A stretch of 64,000 nucleotides of DNA. It comes from Chryseobacterium senegalense. GTDB taxonomy: Bacteria; Bacteroidota; Bacteroidia; Flavobacteriales; Weeksellaceae. A program made the translations under genes and the position numbers. Every line of letters begins with the position of its first letter. Position 1 is the first letter of the stretch. The stretch lies in NCBI GenBank assembly GCA_001403755.1, contig CYUH01000015.1:226589-290588 (forward strand), written 5' to 3'. Below, piece by piece: positions 54,168 to 63,607 of this stretch. The notes under the pieces were generated by a model. It made no database searches, was not told where the DNA came from, and was given only the letters and a program-made list of their open reading frames with translations.

Positions 54168-56786
54168 ATGCAGATTTCAGAAAAATATAATCCAAAGGAT
54201 ACCGAAAATAAATGGTATAGTTACTGGCTCGAAAATAATTATTTCCATTCCGAGCCCAACGAAAAACCACCATATACCGTTGTAATTCCTCCACCGAACG
54301 TTACGGGGATTCTTCATATGGGGCATATGCTGAACAATACCATTCAGGATGTTTTGGTAAGAAGAGCGAGAATGCAGGGCTTCAACGCTTGTTGGGTTCC
54401 CGGTACCGATCACGCCTCTATCGCAACCGAAGCTAAAGTAGTTGCTAAACTGAAGTCTGAAGGAATCAATAAGTCCGATATTACCCGAGAAGAGTTTCTG
54501 AAACATGCTTGGGACTGGACCGATAAATACGGCGGAACCATTTTGGAGCAATTGAAAAAACTTGGTTGCTCTTGCGACTGGGACAGAACTCGCTTCACCA
54601 TGGAGCCAAAACTGTCTCAGCAAGTCATCAAATCTTTTGTGGATCTTTACAACAAAGGCTTGATCTACAGAGGTTACCGAATGGTAAATTGGGATCCGGA
54701 AGCGAAAACCAATATTTCCGATGAAGAGGTAATCTTCAAGGAACAGAATGGTAAACTTTATTATTTAAAATATAAAATCGAAGGAAGCGAAGAATTTCTC
54801 TCGGTAGCAACAACACGTCCCGAAACCATTTTTGGGGACACTGCGATTTGTGTTAATCCTAATGATGAGCGATATACTCATTTAAAAGGTAAAAATGTCA
54901 TCATCCCCATTGTAAATCGTGTGATTCCTATTATTGAAGACGATTATGTAGATATCGAATTCGGAACCGGTGCGCTCAAAATTACTCCGGCTCATGATAC
55001 TAATGATTACGAAATAGGACAAAGACATGGACTTCCTATGATTGATTCTTTGGACGACGATGCCAACTTAAACGAACACGGACAACAGTATGCCGGGAAA
55101 AATAGATTCGAAGTTCGCAAACTTATCGCGAAAGAATTAGAAGAAAAAGATCTATTGCTAAAAGCGGAAGATTATGTGAACAAAGTGGGAACTTCCGAAA
55201 GAACCGGCGCTGTAATCGAACCTAAAGTTTCGGTACAATGGTTCTTGAAAATGAGTGAATTAGGCAAACCAGCTTTGGATGTGGTGATGAATGATGAAAT
55301 CAAATTTCACCCTGAGAAATTCAAAAACACCTATAAACATTGGATGGAAAACATCCGCGATTGGAATATTTCCCGACAATTATGGTGGGGACAGCAAATT
55401 CCTGCCTACTTCTATGGTGATGGCGAAAACGATTTTGTAGTTGCCGAAACCATTGAAGAAGCTTTAGTTTTAGCAAAACAAAAATCCAACAATGATCAAC
55501 TAACAACTGACAACCTAAAACAAGATGAAGACGCGCTCGATACTTGGTTTTCATCATGGTTATGGCCGATTTCGGTGTTCGACGGAATGTTGGATCCTGA
55601 AAATAAAGACATCAATTATTATTACCCAACTTCTGATTTGGTAACCGGTCCGGATATTATTTTCTTCTGGGTGGCTAGAATGATTATGGCTGGTCTGGAA
55701 TATCGCAAAGAAGTTCCTTTCAAAAACGTATATTTTACCGGGATTGTGCGCGATAAACAACGTAGAAAAATGTCGAAATCGCTCGGAAACTCTCCTGATC
55801 CTATCGAACTAATCGAAAAATATGGTGCGGATGGAGTTCGCGTAGGAATTTTATTGAGTTCCGCTGCCGGAAACGACTTGCTATTCGATGAAGAATTGAT
55901 GTTGCAAGGAAGAAACTTTGCGACAAAAATTTGGAATGCCTACCGACTCGTTCAAGGGTGGAACAAAGACGAAAATATCAAAGCCAATGAAGGGGATCGA
56001 CAAGCGATAGACTGGTTTGGTCATCAAATGGATAAAACGATTGCAGAAGTTGCAGATCAGTTCGAGAAATTCCGAATTTCGGATGCCTTGCATTTATTGT
56101 ACAAACTGATTTGGGACGATTTCTGTTCGTGGTATCTCGAGGCCATCAAACCTGGTTACGGAGAGCCGGTTTCTAAGGAAGTGTATGATCAAACAATTCA
56201 TTATTTTGAGGAATTGATGAAGTTGATTCACCCGTTCATGCCATTTTTATCGGAAGAACTGTGGCAAAATATCGCGGAAAGAACGCCGGAAAACGCTTTG
56301 GTGATCGCACAGCAAAGAAAACCGGAAGCATTCAATCAGGATTTAATTAAAAATTTTGATTCAGCGAAAGAACTTATTTCTGGAATTAGAAATTACCGCC
56401 AAAGCAAAGGAATTTCACCAAGAGAAAGTGTGGAAGTTTTCACTAGCGCGTCCGCATTCGAGAATGAAAATTTAATTAAAAAATTAGCCAATGTTTCGGA
56501 AATCAATTTCGGACAAAAAACCGATAAGCCAAGTTTCACCTTCTTGGTTGGATCCATTGAAATTTCAATTCCGCTAAGCGAAAACCTCGATTTGGCAGAA
56601 GAAAAAGCGAAAACCGAAGAGGAAATTAAATACCTAAAAGGTTTCCTTATTTCTGTGGAAAAGAAACTATCAAACGAAAAATTCGTGGCCAACGCAAAAC
56701 CTGAAGTTGTAGAAGCTGAAAGAAAAAAACAAAAAGACGCACAGGATAAAATCGCGCTTTTGGAGGCCAAACTAAGCACGTTGTAA
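54168..56786 (+). CDS. valS: Valyl-tRNA synthetase
   Basis: This class I synthetase has 872 residues. The HIGH block is in PPPNVTGILHMGHMLNN near 42-58. The editing domain (TTRPETIFGDTAICV) is near 215-229, and KMSKS is in RRKMSKSLGNSPDP near 527-540. The anticodon domain and a C-terminal coiled coil (LKGFLISVEKKLSNEKF) complete the chain. It charges tRNA-Val and edits threonine errors. The length is normal. The upstream region carries an inverted repeat that might affect expression. Confidence 0.97.
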   Translation: MQISEKYNPKDTENKWYSYWLENNYFHSEPNEKPPYTVVIPPPNVTGILHMGHMLNNTIQDVLVRRARMQGFNACWVPGTDHASIATEAKVVAKLKSEGINKSDITREEFLKHAWDWTDKYGGTILEQLKKLGCSCDWDRTRFTMEPKLSQQVIKSFVDLYNKGLIYRGYRMVNWDPEAKTNISDEEVIFKEQNGKLYYLKYKIEGSEEFLSVATTRPETIFGDTAICVNPNDERYTHLKGKNVIIPIVNRVIPIIEDDYVDIEFGTGALKITPAHDTNDYEIGQRHGLPMIDSLDDDANLNEHGQQYAGKNRFEVRKLIAKELEEKDLLLKAEDYVNKVGTSERTGAVIEPKVSVQWFLKMSELGKPALDVVMNDEIKFHPEKFKNTYKHWMENIRDWNISRQLWWGQQIPAYFYGDGENDFVVAETIEEALVLAKQKSNNDQLTTDNLKQDEDALDTWFSSWLWPISVFDGMLDPENKDINYYYPTSDLVTGPDIIFFWVARMIMAGLEYRKEVPFKNVYFTGIVRDKQRRKMSKSLGNSPDPIELIEKYGADGVRVGILLSSAAGNDLLFDEELMLQGRNFATKIWNAYRLVQGWNKDENIKANEGDRQAIDWFGHQMDKTIAEVADQFEKFRISDALHLLYKLIWDDFCSWYLEAIKPGYGEPVSKEVYDQTIHYFEELMKLIHPFMPFLSEELWQNIAERTPENALVIAQQRKPEAFNQDLIKNFDSAKELISGIRNYRQSKGISPRESVEVFTSASAFENENLIKKLANVSEINFGQKTDKPSFTFLVGSIEISIPLSENLDLAEEKAKTEEEIKYLKGFLISVEKKLSNEKFVANAKPEVVEAERKKQKDAQDKIALLEAKLSTL

Positions 56787-56809
56787 TCAACATCATACCT
56801 ACTTATACG

Positions 56810-57448
56810 ATGAAGCATATCGAGAATATCTCCAAACTTTTCAGCAAAAATTTTGTTGAAAATCCTTTAATCGAAACTTTCGATGTTGGGAAAATACATC
56901 TTCCTACCGGTCATTTGGTCGCCTGCGATCCATTGATTACCAATGATATGAAGAGCTTCAAAATTGTATTTCCGCAAGGCGAATTCCCAGTTTTGGTACA
57001 CAAAGAAAGAGAAAGTAATTGTATTGCGTATGTAGAAATTATTTTCAGTGATTCCCCAATTTCCGAATGGAAAATGGCGACTACAGAAGGTCAAAATATC
57101 GAAGAATTGAAGGGAGAAGAGATTTTTGGATATCCGGTAGAGAGCGGAATGGGTTGTTTCATGGACAGTGAATCTCAGGAGTCATTGAATCATTTGGAGA
57201 ATCGCCTTTTTCACCGAAAAGGAAGCGAGTTTATGGGAATTTACGAAGAGTTTTTTCACGAGCATTTTTTCGACGAAAACGGAGCGATCGATCAGTTTGC
57301 TTTTCTCAAACCGGATGACCAGAAGCCCGGAAATATTTTTGCTTTCGAAACTGGTTATGGCGAAGGTTTTTATGCAAGTTATATCGGTTTTGGTGCCGAC
57401 AATCAGCCGGTGAAGATTATTACAGAATTTATCGAAATTGGGAGTTAA
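56810..57448 (+). CDS. DUF4241 domain protein
   Basis: The protein has 212 residues and is soluble and acidic. It opens with an N-terminal LPTGHLVACDPLI near 32-44, the usual entry of DUF4241, followed by ESGMGCFMDSES near 115. The late FAFETGYGEGFYASYIGF near 183 also fits. The family is uncharacterised and is sometimes found near toxin-immunity genes, which is not the case here. It starts 23 bp after valS and may be cotranscribed. Confidence 0.85.
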   Translation: MKHIENISKLFSKNFVENPLIETFDVGKIHLPTGHLVACDPLITNDMKSFKIVFPQGEFPVLVHKERESNCIAYVEIIFSDSPISEWKMATTEGQNIEELKGEEIFGYPVESGMGCFMDSESQESLNHLENRLFHRKGSEFMGIYEEFFHEHFFDENGAIDQFAFLKPDDQKPGNIFAFETGYGEGFYASYIGFGADNQPVKIITEFIEIGS

Positions 57449-57561
57449 TTTAAGTTAAATAATTTCCGGAATTGTAATTAAAAGAATAAATTTGTTCAGC
57501 AGTCAGAAGGCGCGAGAGATCGCGTCTTTATTATTAAATGCAGGTAACAATAAATAATCTC

Positions 57562-58455
57562 ATGAATATCACATCAGAACAGCCAAAAATCATTGTTGTA
57601 GGCAGCTCTTCTATAGATTTGGTTCTTTCGACCGAACATCTTCCTAAGCCAAACGAAACGGTGATGGCTGAAAAATCGGAAAGTTTTTTCGGCGGCAAAG
57701 GTGCTAATCAGGCCGTCGGAACTGCAAGACTTGGTGCAAGTGTATATTTTATAGGATGTGTCGGGATGGATCCTTTCGGGCAACAAATTTTAAGAAATCT
57801 CGTAGATGAAGGGGTGAATGTTGGTTATGTTGCTGAAACCGAACATGCAGAATCCGGAACGGCGTATGTGACAACTTCGGGAGGTATCAATTCTATTGTG
57901 GTGGTGCCTGCTTCCAATTCACTTTTGAAACCTAAACATATTGCCGAAGCAGAAAAGTTTTTCACCACAGCAGATTTGGTTTTGGTACAGCTTGAAATAC
58001 CAATGGAAACCGTGGAATATACTATTCAATTTGCAAAGAAGCATGATAGTAAAGTCGGAATTTATGCATCTCCGGCCAAGAAGTTATCTCAGGAAGTTAT
58101 TGAAAATGCAGATTTTATCGTTGCAAAAAGCAATGAATTATCCATTGTTTTCGGAGAAGATCAACGGGAAGAAATCTTGAGAAAATATCCAAATAAGCTT
58201 TTTGTGCGCGATGATAGCAATTCAACGACCTATTTTAATGGTTCCGAGATGAAGTATTACAGAAATGATCACGATTCGATGCTTCACAAAATGGGAATGG
58301 GCGATGCGTTCACTTCCGGGTTTGCGGTAGCGCTTTGTCACCAGAATTCCATCGACCATTGCGTGCGATTCGGGAATGAAGTTTCCTTGAAAGTAGCCAA
58401 AAACAGAGGTTCACAGAGTGGCTTGCCTTATCTGAAAGATATGCTGGATCAATAA
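57562..58455 (+). CDS. rbsK: PfkB-family carbohydrate kinase, probably ribokinase
   Basis: The protein has 297 residues from MNITSEQPKIIVVG. A start at 57538 adds eight. The PfkB family N-block is ESFFGGKGANQAVGTARLGA near 42-61. A late MGMGDAFTSGFAVAL near 243-257 holds the anion hole and catalytic Asp. The GGKGANQA form points to ribokinase. It phosphorylates ribose with ATP. No rbs transporter is adjacent, so the substrate is an inference. Confidence 0.85.
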   Translation: MNITSEQPKIIVVGSSSIDLVLSTEHLPKPNETVMAEKSESFFGGKGANQAVGTARLGASVYFIGCVGMDPFGQQILRNLVDEGVNVGYVAETEHAESGTAYVTTSGGINSIVVVPASNSLLKPKHIAEAEKFFTTADLVLVQLEIPMETVEYTIQFAKKHDSKVGIYASPAKKLSQEVIENADFIVAKSNELSIVFGEDQREEILRKYPNKLFVRDDSNSTTYFNGSEMKYYRNDHDSMLHKMGMGDAFTSGFAVALCHQNSIDHCVRFGNEVSLKVAKNRGSQSGLPYLKDMLDQ

Positions 58456-58520
58456 AATCCTATGTCTATCATGATGAAAATTCTTTTTTATCAACGATAA
58501 TTTAAATACTTTTAAAAAAT

Positions 58521-58551
58521 TAAAATCACTTTCTTATAGGTGATTTTTTTT
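58521..58551 (+). terminator. Terminator of the ribokinase gene
   Basis: The arms AAATCAC and GTGATTT with a loop of about 11 bp and a run of eight T. It ends 6 bp before the next ATG. Confidence 0.8.
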
Positions 58552-58556
58552 GAGCA

Positions 58557-59408
58557 ATGAAAGAATTATTTCTAAAAAATCCGGACGGTTTTAACCTGTC
58601 GGTAAAAATTTTCGAGCCCGAAAACGCAATTGGGAAATTGCTGCTTATCAATTCGGCAACCGGGGTGAAGCAACAGGTTTATTTTTCTTTCGCAAAATAC
58701 ATGAGCCAGAATGGGTTTACCGTAATCACGTATGACTACAGCGGAATCGGAGAATCCAAACCCAAGAAAATGAAGAATTTTAAAAGTTCAATGCGAGTTT
58801 GGGGAACTCGCGATTTCAAAACGATCACGGAATTCATCAAAAAGGAATATCCTCAGGAAGAGAAATTTTGCCTCGGTCATTCCGTTGGCGCACTGATTTT
58901 GGGGATGAATGAGGATTCTGCGATTTTCAGAAAGTTTGTTTTTGTGGCAACTCAGGATGCGTACATGGGGAATTTAAAATTCAATATCGCCGTTACCGCG
59001 CTTTTCGGATTCGGGATCGCCTTGCCGATTACCACAACCTTGTTTGGATATTTCCCGGCACATTGGTTTGGTTTGGGCGAAACTTTACCGAAAGGAGTTG
59101 CATATGATTGGCGAACTTTAATTTTGCACCCAAAATCTACTTCAAGGTTGTACGAGAAAAATATAGTTGATTTTTCTAAAAATTTAACTCAAAATACATT
59201 AATTCTTCATGCTGAAGATGATCCTTGGGTGACTGAAAAAGGAATGAAAAATCTGCTGAAAAATGTGTATCCCAATTTGCAGAAAAATTTCAGAGAAATC
59301 AAAATTTCCGAATCTGAAAAGAAAGAAATTGGTCACATTAATTTCTTCAGAAGCTTTAACAAGAAATTATGGAAAATAGTTCTCAATTATCTTCAAAAAA
59401 AGGTTTAA
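58557..59408 (+). CDS. Alpha/beta hydrolase
   Basis: The protein has 283 residues. The nucleophile elbow is FCLGHSVGALILGM near 104-117, with the Ser in GHSVG. HAEDDPWVTEKGM near 218 carries the Asp, and GHINFFR near 260 the His. The family is broad, and the substrate cannot be told. The oxyanion strand reads VITYDYSGIGESKPK near 55-69. It has its own start just after a terminator. A 64-residue cap region near 140-200 is rich in Phe and Gly and may touch membrane lipids. Confidence 0.85.
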   Translation: MKELFLKNPDGFNLSVKIFEPENAIGKLLLINSATGVKQQVYFSFAKYMSQNGFTVITYDYSGIGESKPKKMKNFKSSMRVWGTRDFKTITEFIKKEYPQEEKFCLGHSVGALILGMNEDSAIFRKFVFVATQDAYMGNLKFNIAVTALFGFGIALPITTTLFGYFPAHWFGLGETLPKGVAYDWRTLILHPKSTSRLYEKNIVDFSKNLTQNTLILHAEDDPWVTEKGMKNLLKNVYPNLQKNFREIKISESEKKEIGHINFFRSFNKKLWKIVLNYLQKKV

Positions 59409-59490
59409 AAAAAAATAATTTTCTGTAAAAAAGTGATGCAGAAACTGCGCGAAAAAAAAATCATTACTTTTACCGTAAAGAAAATAATTA

Positions 59491-60060
59491 ATGAAAATAT
59501 ATACCAAAACCGGCGACAAAGGCGAAACTGCACTTTATGGCGGAACCCGAGTTTCAAAAGCTTCCGCCAGGGTTGACTCCTACGGAAATATAGATGAGCT
59601 AAACTCTTTCATCGGATTTGCAAAAAGCGAAATTCACGATGAAAAAGTATTGGCACAACTGAAAAAAATACAGTTTGATTTATTTACTGTAGGTTCAGAA
59701 TCGGCGACCCCAACCGACAAACTTATGCTGGCCAACGGAAAATCCCGACTTTCACTAATGATCTCCGAAACCGAAATAGAAGAACTCGAAAACTGGATGG
59801 ACGAATTTGACAAAGAGTTGGAACCTCTTCAGTATTTCATCCTTCCAGGTGGCGGAAGATCGGCTACAGCGCTGCATCTTTGCAGAACAGTTTGCCGGAG
59901 AGCGGAGCGCAGTTTGGTTTTTCTGAATGAAACCGAAGAAGTTCGTCCGCAACTCGTCAAATACCTCAACCGTTTATCGGATTATTTGTTCGTTTTGGCT
60001 CGATATATTTCAAAAATTAATGGTGAAAACGAGGAATATTGGAATCCCAACGAAAGATAA
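59491..60060 (+). CDS. Cob(I)yrinic acid a,c-diamide adenosyltransferase (PduO type)
   Basis: The protein has 189 residues. The N-terminal ATP-binding motif is KIYTKTGDKGETALYGGTRV at 2-21, DSYGNIDELNSFIG follows near 29-42, and CRTVCRRAERSLVFL near 130-144 carries the helical core. This is the PduO/MMAB-type adenosyltransferase that makes adenosylcobalamin from cob(I)alamin and ATP. The length is typical. It lies 6 bp upstream of the thiamine pyrophosphokinase gene, so the two are likely cotranscribed. Confidence 0.93.
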   Translation: MKIYTKTGDKGETALYGGTRVSKASARVDSYGNIDELNSFIGFAKSEIHDEKVLAQLKKIQFDLFTVGSESATPTDKLMLANGKSRLSLMISETEIEELENWMDEFDKELEPLQYFILPGGGRSATALHLCRTVCRRAERSLVFLNETEEVRPQLVKYLNRLSDYLFVLARYISKINGENEEYWNPNER

Positions 60061-60066
60061 TTCTGG

Positions 60067-60684
60067 ATGGAAAAAGCACTTTTATTTATTAATGGAGTTC
60101 CGCCAGAAAAACTGCCCGAAACGGAAAATTATTCCTTAATTGCATGTAGTGACGGTGCTTTTAATTATTTGAAAGAAAAGAATTTCCCGCTTGACAAACT
60201 CGATTTTATTTCCGGAGATTTCGATTCGCATAACGGTATTGATGACGATATTTATACCCAAAAGTTTATTTATACGCCGGATCAGGATAAAACAGATTTC
60301 GAGAAGTCTTTAGAGATTATTGGGCAGAAAGGAATCAGCAGCATAGATGTGTATGGAGGAAGTGGCGGCGAAATGGATCATTTTTTGGGGAATTTAACCG
60401 TGGCTTTGCGTTTTAAAAACCAAATAGAAATTACTTTTTACGATGAATTTTCGAGCTACTTTTTTGCGCCGAATCATTTAGTTATAGAGAAGGTGAAAGG
60501 GAAGATGATTTCCTTGTTTCCTTTTCCTTTGGCGGAATCAGTTACTACACAAGGGCTGAACTGGTCTTTAAATAAAGAAGATTTAGCAATTACCGGCAGA
60601 ATTGGAACCCGAAATTTCGCCTTGGAAGATCAAGTAATCATTAATTTCGAAAAGGGAGATTTGGTGGTTTTTGTGGGCAATTAG
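60067..60684 (+). CDS. Thiamine pyrophosphokinase
   Basis: The protein has 205 residues. The diagnostic blocks are CSDGAFNYLKEK near 28-39, FISGDFDSHNG near 47-57, DQDKTDFEKSLE near 72-83 and YGGSGGEMDHFLGNL near 97-111. It makes thiamine diphosphate from thiamine and ATP. The C-terminal B1-binding domain is present (GLNWSLNK). The length is normal. It starts 6 bp after the adenosyltransferase stop codon. Confidence 0.95.
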   Translation: MEKALLFINGVPPEKLPETENYSLIACSDGAFNYLKEKNFPLDKLDFISGDFDSHNGIDDDIYTQKFIYTPDQDKTDFEKSLEIIGQKGISSIDVYGGSGGEMDHFLGNLTVALRFKNQIEITFYDEFSSYFFAPNHLVIEKVKGKMISLFPFPLAESVTTQGLNWSLNKEDLAITGRIGTRNFALEDQVIINFEKGDLVVFVGN

Positions 60685-60783
60685 AAATTCTTCATCGATT
60701 AGATAATGATTTTAGCTTCCGGTGTTTTTTTTCGGAATATTTTTTTTGTGATAAATTTAAAATAAAAAACCAACTTTTTTCAC

Positions 60784-60791
60784 CAAATTTG
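60784..60791 (+). promoter_or_regulatory. Possible -7 element upstream of speA
   Basis: CAAATTTG is a 7 of 8 match to TAnnTTTG, 32 bp before the ATG at 60824. Confidence 0.4.
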
Positions 60792-60823
60792 CAATCTCAA
60801 CCCGTAAATACGAATCTTTTAAA

Positions 60824-62215
60824 ATGAAAATTAAATATTCAGAATTGATCGACCAAACCTTGTATTTCCCGACTGAAGAATTCAACGTGTCGGAAAATGC
60901 CCTGCAGTTTCACGATATTCCTTTGATGGAAGTCGTCGAAAAGTTTGGAACTCCTTTGAAATTTAATTATCTCCCGAAAATTTCTACCAATATTCAAAGA
61001 GCAAAAGCGTGGTTTAAAGAAGCAATCGAGAAAAACGATTACAAAAAAGGCTATCGCTATTGCTATTGTACCAAATCCAGCCACTTCGCATTCGTTTTGG
61101 AAGAAGCATTGAAAAATGATATTTCACTCGAAACTTCGTCCGCTTATGATATGGATATTGTGAAATCACTTTTTGATAAAGGAAAATTCGACAAGAATGT
61201 GGAGGTGATTTGCAACGGTTTCAAAACCGATGATTATTTGGCTAAAATTTCCGATTTAATCAATAGTGGTTTCGAAAATATTACGCCAATTCTTGACAAT
61301 TACCGCGAACTCGATAAACTTACCGAAAGTATTGATTCTACATTCAATATCGGAATCCGAATCGCTTCCGAGGAAGAACCGAAATTCGAATTTTATACCT
61401 CCAGATTAGGAATTGGTTATAAAGATATTATCCCTTATTACTCACAAAAAATCGCTGAACACCCGAATGCGAGACTCAAAATGCTGCATTTCTTCATTAA
61501 TACCGGAATTAAAGATACCGCGTATTATTGGAACGAATTGTATAAATGTCTTCGTGTTTACGCGCGTTTGAAAAAGATTGCTCCGGAAGTGGATTCCCTA
61601 AACATCGGTGGCGGTTTTCCAATCAAAACTTCTTTGAATTTCGATTACGATTACCAGTATATGGTGAACGAAATTGTTTCTCAGATCAAAAAATTCTGTG
61701 AAGAAGAAGGCGTAGAAGAACCAAATATCTATACCGAGTTCGGTAGTTTTACCGTTGGCGAAAGTGGCGGGCATTTATATAAGATTATCTCCCAGAAACG
61801 CCAGAATGACAGAGAAAAATGGAACATGATCGATTCTTCTTTCATGACGACATTGCCGGACACTTGGGCGATCTCCAGACACTTTATCATGCTTCCGTTG
61901 AACCGTTGGGAAGATACTTACGAGAGGGTATTTTTAGGAGGCTTAACCTGCGATTCCGACGATTATTATAATTCCGAACAGCATACGAACGCGATATATC
62001 TGCCCGTTTTCAGCGATACAAAACCACTATATATCGGGTTTTTCCACACTGGAGCGTATCAGGAAACCATTGGGGGTTACGGCGGAGTTCACCATTGTTT
62101 AATGCCGCAGCCAAAGCATATTCTCATTGATAAAGATGAGGATGGAAATTTCACTTACGAAGTTTTCCGGGAAGAACAACAACCGGAAGATGTTTTGAAA
62201 CTTTTAGGATATTAA
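60824..62215 (+). CDS. speA: Arginine decarboxylase, short Bacteroidetes type
   Basis: The protein has 463 residues, a type III PLP-dependent decarboxylase. The PLP lysine is probably in YCYCTKSSHFAFVLEEAL near 83. NIGGGFPIKTSLNF near 263-276 binds the phosphate, and FGSFTVGESGGHLYK lies near 306. The C-terminal LGGLTCDSDDYYN near 365 carries the second active-site residue. It is shorter than the ~630-residue E. coli SpeA. It makes agmatine from arginine, and the next step (speB) begins at 63608. Two minus-strand genes lie between. Confidence 0.85.
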   Translation: MKIKYSELIDQTLYFPTEEFNVSENALQFHDIPLMEVVEKFGTPLKFNYLPKISTNIQRAKAWFKEAIEKNDYKKGYRYCYCTKSSHFAFVLEEALKNDISLETSSAYDMDIVKSLFDKGKFDKNVEVICNGFKTDDYLAKISDLINSGFENITPILDNYRELDKLTESIDSTFNIGIRIASEEEPKFEFYTSRLGIGYKDIIPYYSQKIAEHPNARLKMLHFFINTGIKDTAYYWNELYKCLRVYARLKKIAPEVDSLNIGGGFPIKTSLNFDYDYQYMVNEIVSQIKKFCEEEGVEEPNIYTEFGSFTVGESGGHLYKIISQKRQNDREKWNMIDSSFMTTLPDTWAISRHFIMLPLNRWEDTYERVFLGGLTCDSDDYYNSEQHTNAIYLPVFSDTKPLYIGFFHTGAYQETIGGYGGVHHCLMPQPKHILIDKDEDGNFTYEVFREEQQPEDVLKLLGY

Positions 62216-62221
62216 AAATTT

Positions 62222-62250
62222 AAGGAGCAACACAGGTCTGCTCCTTTTTT
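62222..62250 (+). terminator. Terminator of speA
   Basis: AAGGAGCA and TGCTCCTT pair around a short loop and end in a T run. Confidence 0.85.
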
Positions 62251-62254
62251 ATGT

Positions 62255-62336
62255 TCGGTCCCGCTTTCCGTTGCAATCTTTTTTGCGGCGGCGAAGCCGC
62301 CGCAAAAAAGGATTTTCACTCCAATCGGGGCTAGAA
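62255..62336 (+). repeat. Terminator-adjacent hairpin element, copy C
   Basis: The core is a perfect 15-bp hairpin: CTTTTTTGCGGCGGC (62278-62292), loop GAA, and its complement (62296-62310). The left flank GTCCCGCTTTCCG and right flank CCAATCGGGGCTAG match copies A and B with a few changes. It starts 5 bp after the speA terminator. Confidence 0.9.
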
Positions 62337-62407
62337 GCTCCGGTGGAAATTCTTACCAGAGACAAAAATGCCGGCTGACGCTCGCTTCGCTCGCGCCACC
62401 TTTAAAC

Positions 62408-63067
62408 CTAAAAATATTTCCCGATATTTTCAAATTCAATATCCGAAAAATCCGAAACCAACAAACTTGCTTTTTCGTAGACCTGGTTGCTCGAATGAGC
62501 ACTTTGATACGCCACGCAAAAAATTCCGGCAGCCGATGCCGCTTCAATTCCGTTGGTGGAATCTTCAATCACCATGCAATGTTCTTTGGGTTCAGCAGCG
62601 AGTTCGGCAGCCAGAAGAAAAATCTCGGGATGAGGTTTGGATTCCTGAAGATCAGCACCGCTTATCTTTCCGACGAAATATCGTTCAAGATCAAATTTTT
62701 CGAACACCCAGTTGATCGTATTCATGTGAGCGGACGATGCCAAAACGAGTTTAATCCCGTTTTCATAGTAATGCACAATCAAATCTTTCACTCCAGGAAT
62801 TAAATCGAAATCCGGATCGGTATCGAAATAATATTTAAAGTAATTTCTCTTGATGGCAGCAAGGTCTTCATGAGATTCCTCCAAATTGAATTTTTCAACC
62901 AGCGTGGTGCAAACTTTCTTCGTGGAGGCACCGGTGAAACTGGTGTAAAGTTCTTCGGAAACGTCGATCCCGAAATCTTCAAACATTTTGAAGTAGGCCT
63001 TGCGGTGCAGTGGCTCTGTGTCCACAATTACACCGTCCATATCGAAGAGAACTGCTTTTAACGGCAT
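62408..63067 (-). CDS. HAD-family phosphatase (beta-phosphoglucomutase-like)
   Basis: The protein has 219 residues. HAD motif I is LFDMDGVIVDTEPLH at 7-21, motif II is LVLASSAHMN near 110, and motif III/IV is CMVIEDSTNGIEAASAAGI near 163-181. The cap lies between residues 20 and 85 and fits subfamily IA, including beta-phosphoglucomutases and small phosphatases. The motif I form DMDGVIVDTE favours that group, but the actual substrate is not known. It is cotranscribed with, and follows by 4 bp, the PH-domain gene. Confidence 0.88.
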   Translation of the reverse strand: MPLKAVLFDMDGVIVDTEPLHRKAYFKMFEDFGIDVSEELYTSFTGASTKKVCTTLVEKFNLEESHEDLAAIKRNYFKYYFDTDPDFDLIPGVKDLIVHYYENGIKLVLASSAHMNTINWVFEKFDLERYFVGKISGADLQESKPHPEIFLLAAELAAEPKEHCMVIEDSTNGIEAASAAGIFCVAYQSAHSSNQVYEKASLLVSDFSDIEFENIGKYF

Positions 63068-63071
63068 ATTA

Positions 63072-63476
63072 TTAATACTTAACTATAATAGATGGATTGA
63101 TGCTCAATAGATTTTGTTTAAATTCTTCCAAATTTTGTGGAGATATTACAATGCTTTTATTACCATAAAAAATTTCTACTCTCCCAAAAACAGAAGGGGC
63201 CGGAGAAGCGATTACATTCCATGTTTTTTCAATTTTTTTAATCTGATGGATATCAATATTTGTACTTCCGAAAAAACTATTATTTATTTTTAATATTTGA
63301 TTATCAATGGAATATCTAATTCCGAAAATACAAATGCTAACGAAAATAAAATAGAACGCCATGAGTATTAATCCCAATGTTTTAGGTTCAGTGTAGGACT
63401 GATAAACCATAAAAAAGAATGCTCCATATACGATCAGAAGAGTTTCTAAGCCATATTTTACGGGAATTATTTTCAT
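63072..63476 (-). CDS. Membrane protein with bacterial PH-like domain (PF06713-like)
   Basis: The protein has 134 residues from MKIIPVKYGLETL. Two membrane helices lie at ~9-25 and 32-50, followed by a PH-like domain with SPAPSVFGRVEIFYGNKSI near 90-108 and a late LEEFKQNLLSINP. The longer start at 63575 would run across the speB -7 element at 63563-63570, so I chose the internal Met. The function of the domain is unknown. Confidence 0.7.
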   Translation of the reverse strand: MKIIPVKYGLETLLIVYGAFFFMVYQSYTEPKTLGLILMAFYFIFVSICIFGIRYSIDNQILKINNSFFGSTNIDIHQIKKIEKTWNVIASPAPSVFGRVEIFYGNKSIVISPQNLEEFKQNLLSINPSIIVKY

Positions 63477-63562
63477 CGTTTTAGTTTTTCTTGCTATAAA
63501 TTTAGGAATTTTAATAGGAATAATGAATGAAAAATCGGTTTTTAGTCCTTCCTGAAAATAAC

Positions 63563-63570
63563 TATCTTTG
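63563..63570 (+). promoter_or_regulatory. -7 element upstream of speB
   Basis: TATCTTTG is a full TAnnTTTG match, 37 bp before the ATG at 63608. Confidence 0.55.
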
Positions 63571-63607
63571 GACATCTGAAAATTTTAAATTTAAATATAA
63601 TATTTCT

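Noticed and set aside
63477..63575. N-terminal extension of the PH-domain protein
   Set aside because: It would cross the speB -7 element and adds residues without a signal or family match before the first membrane helix.
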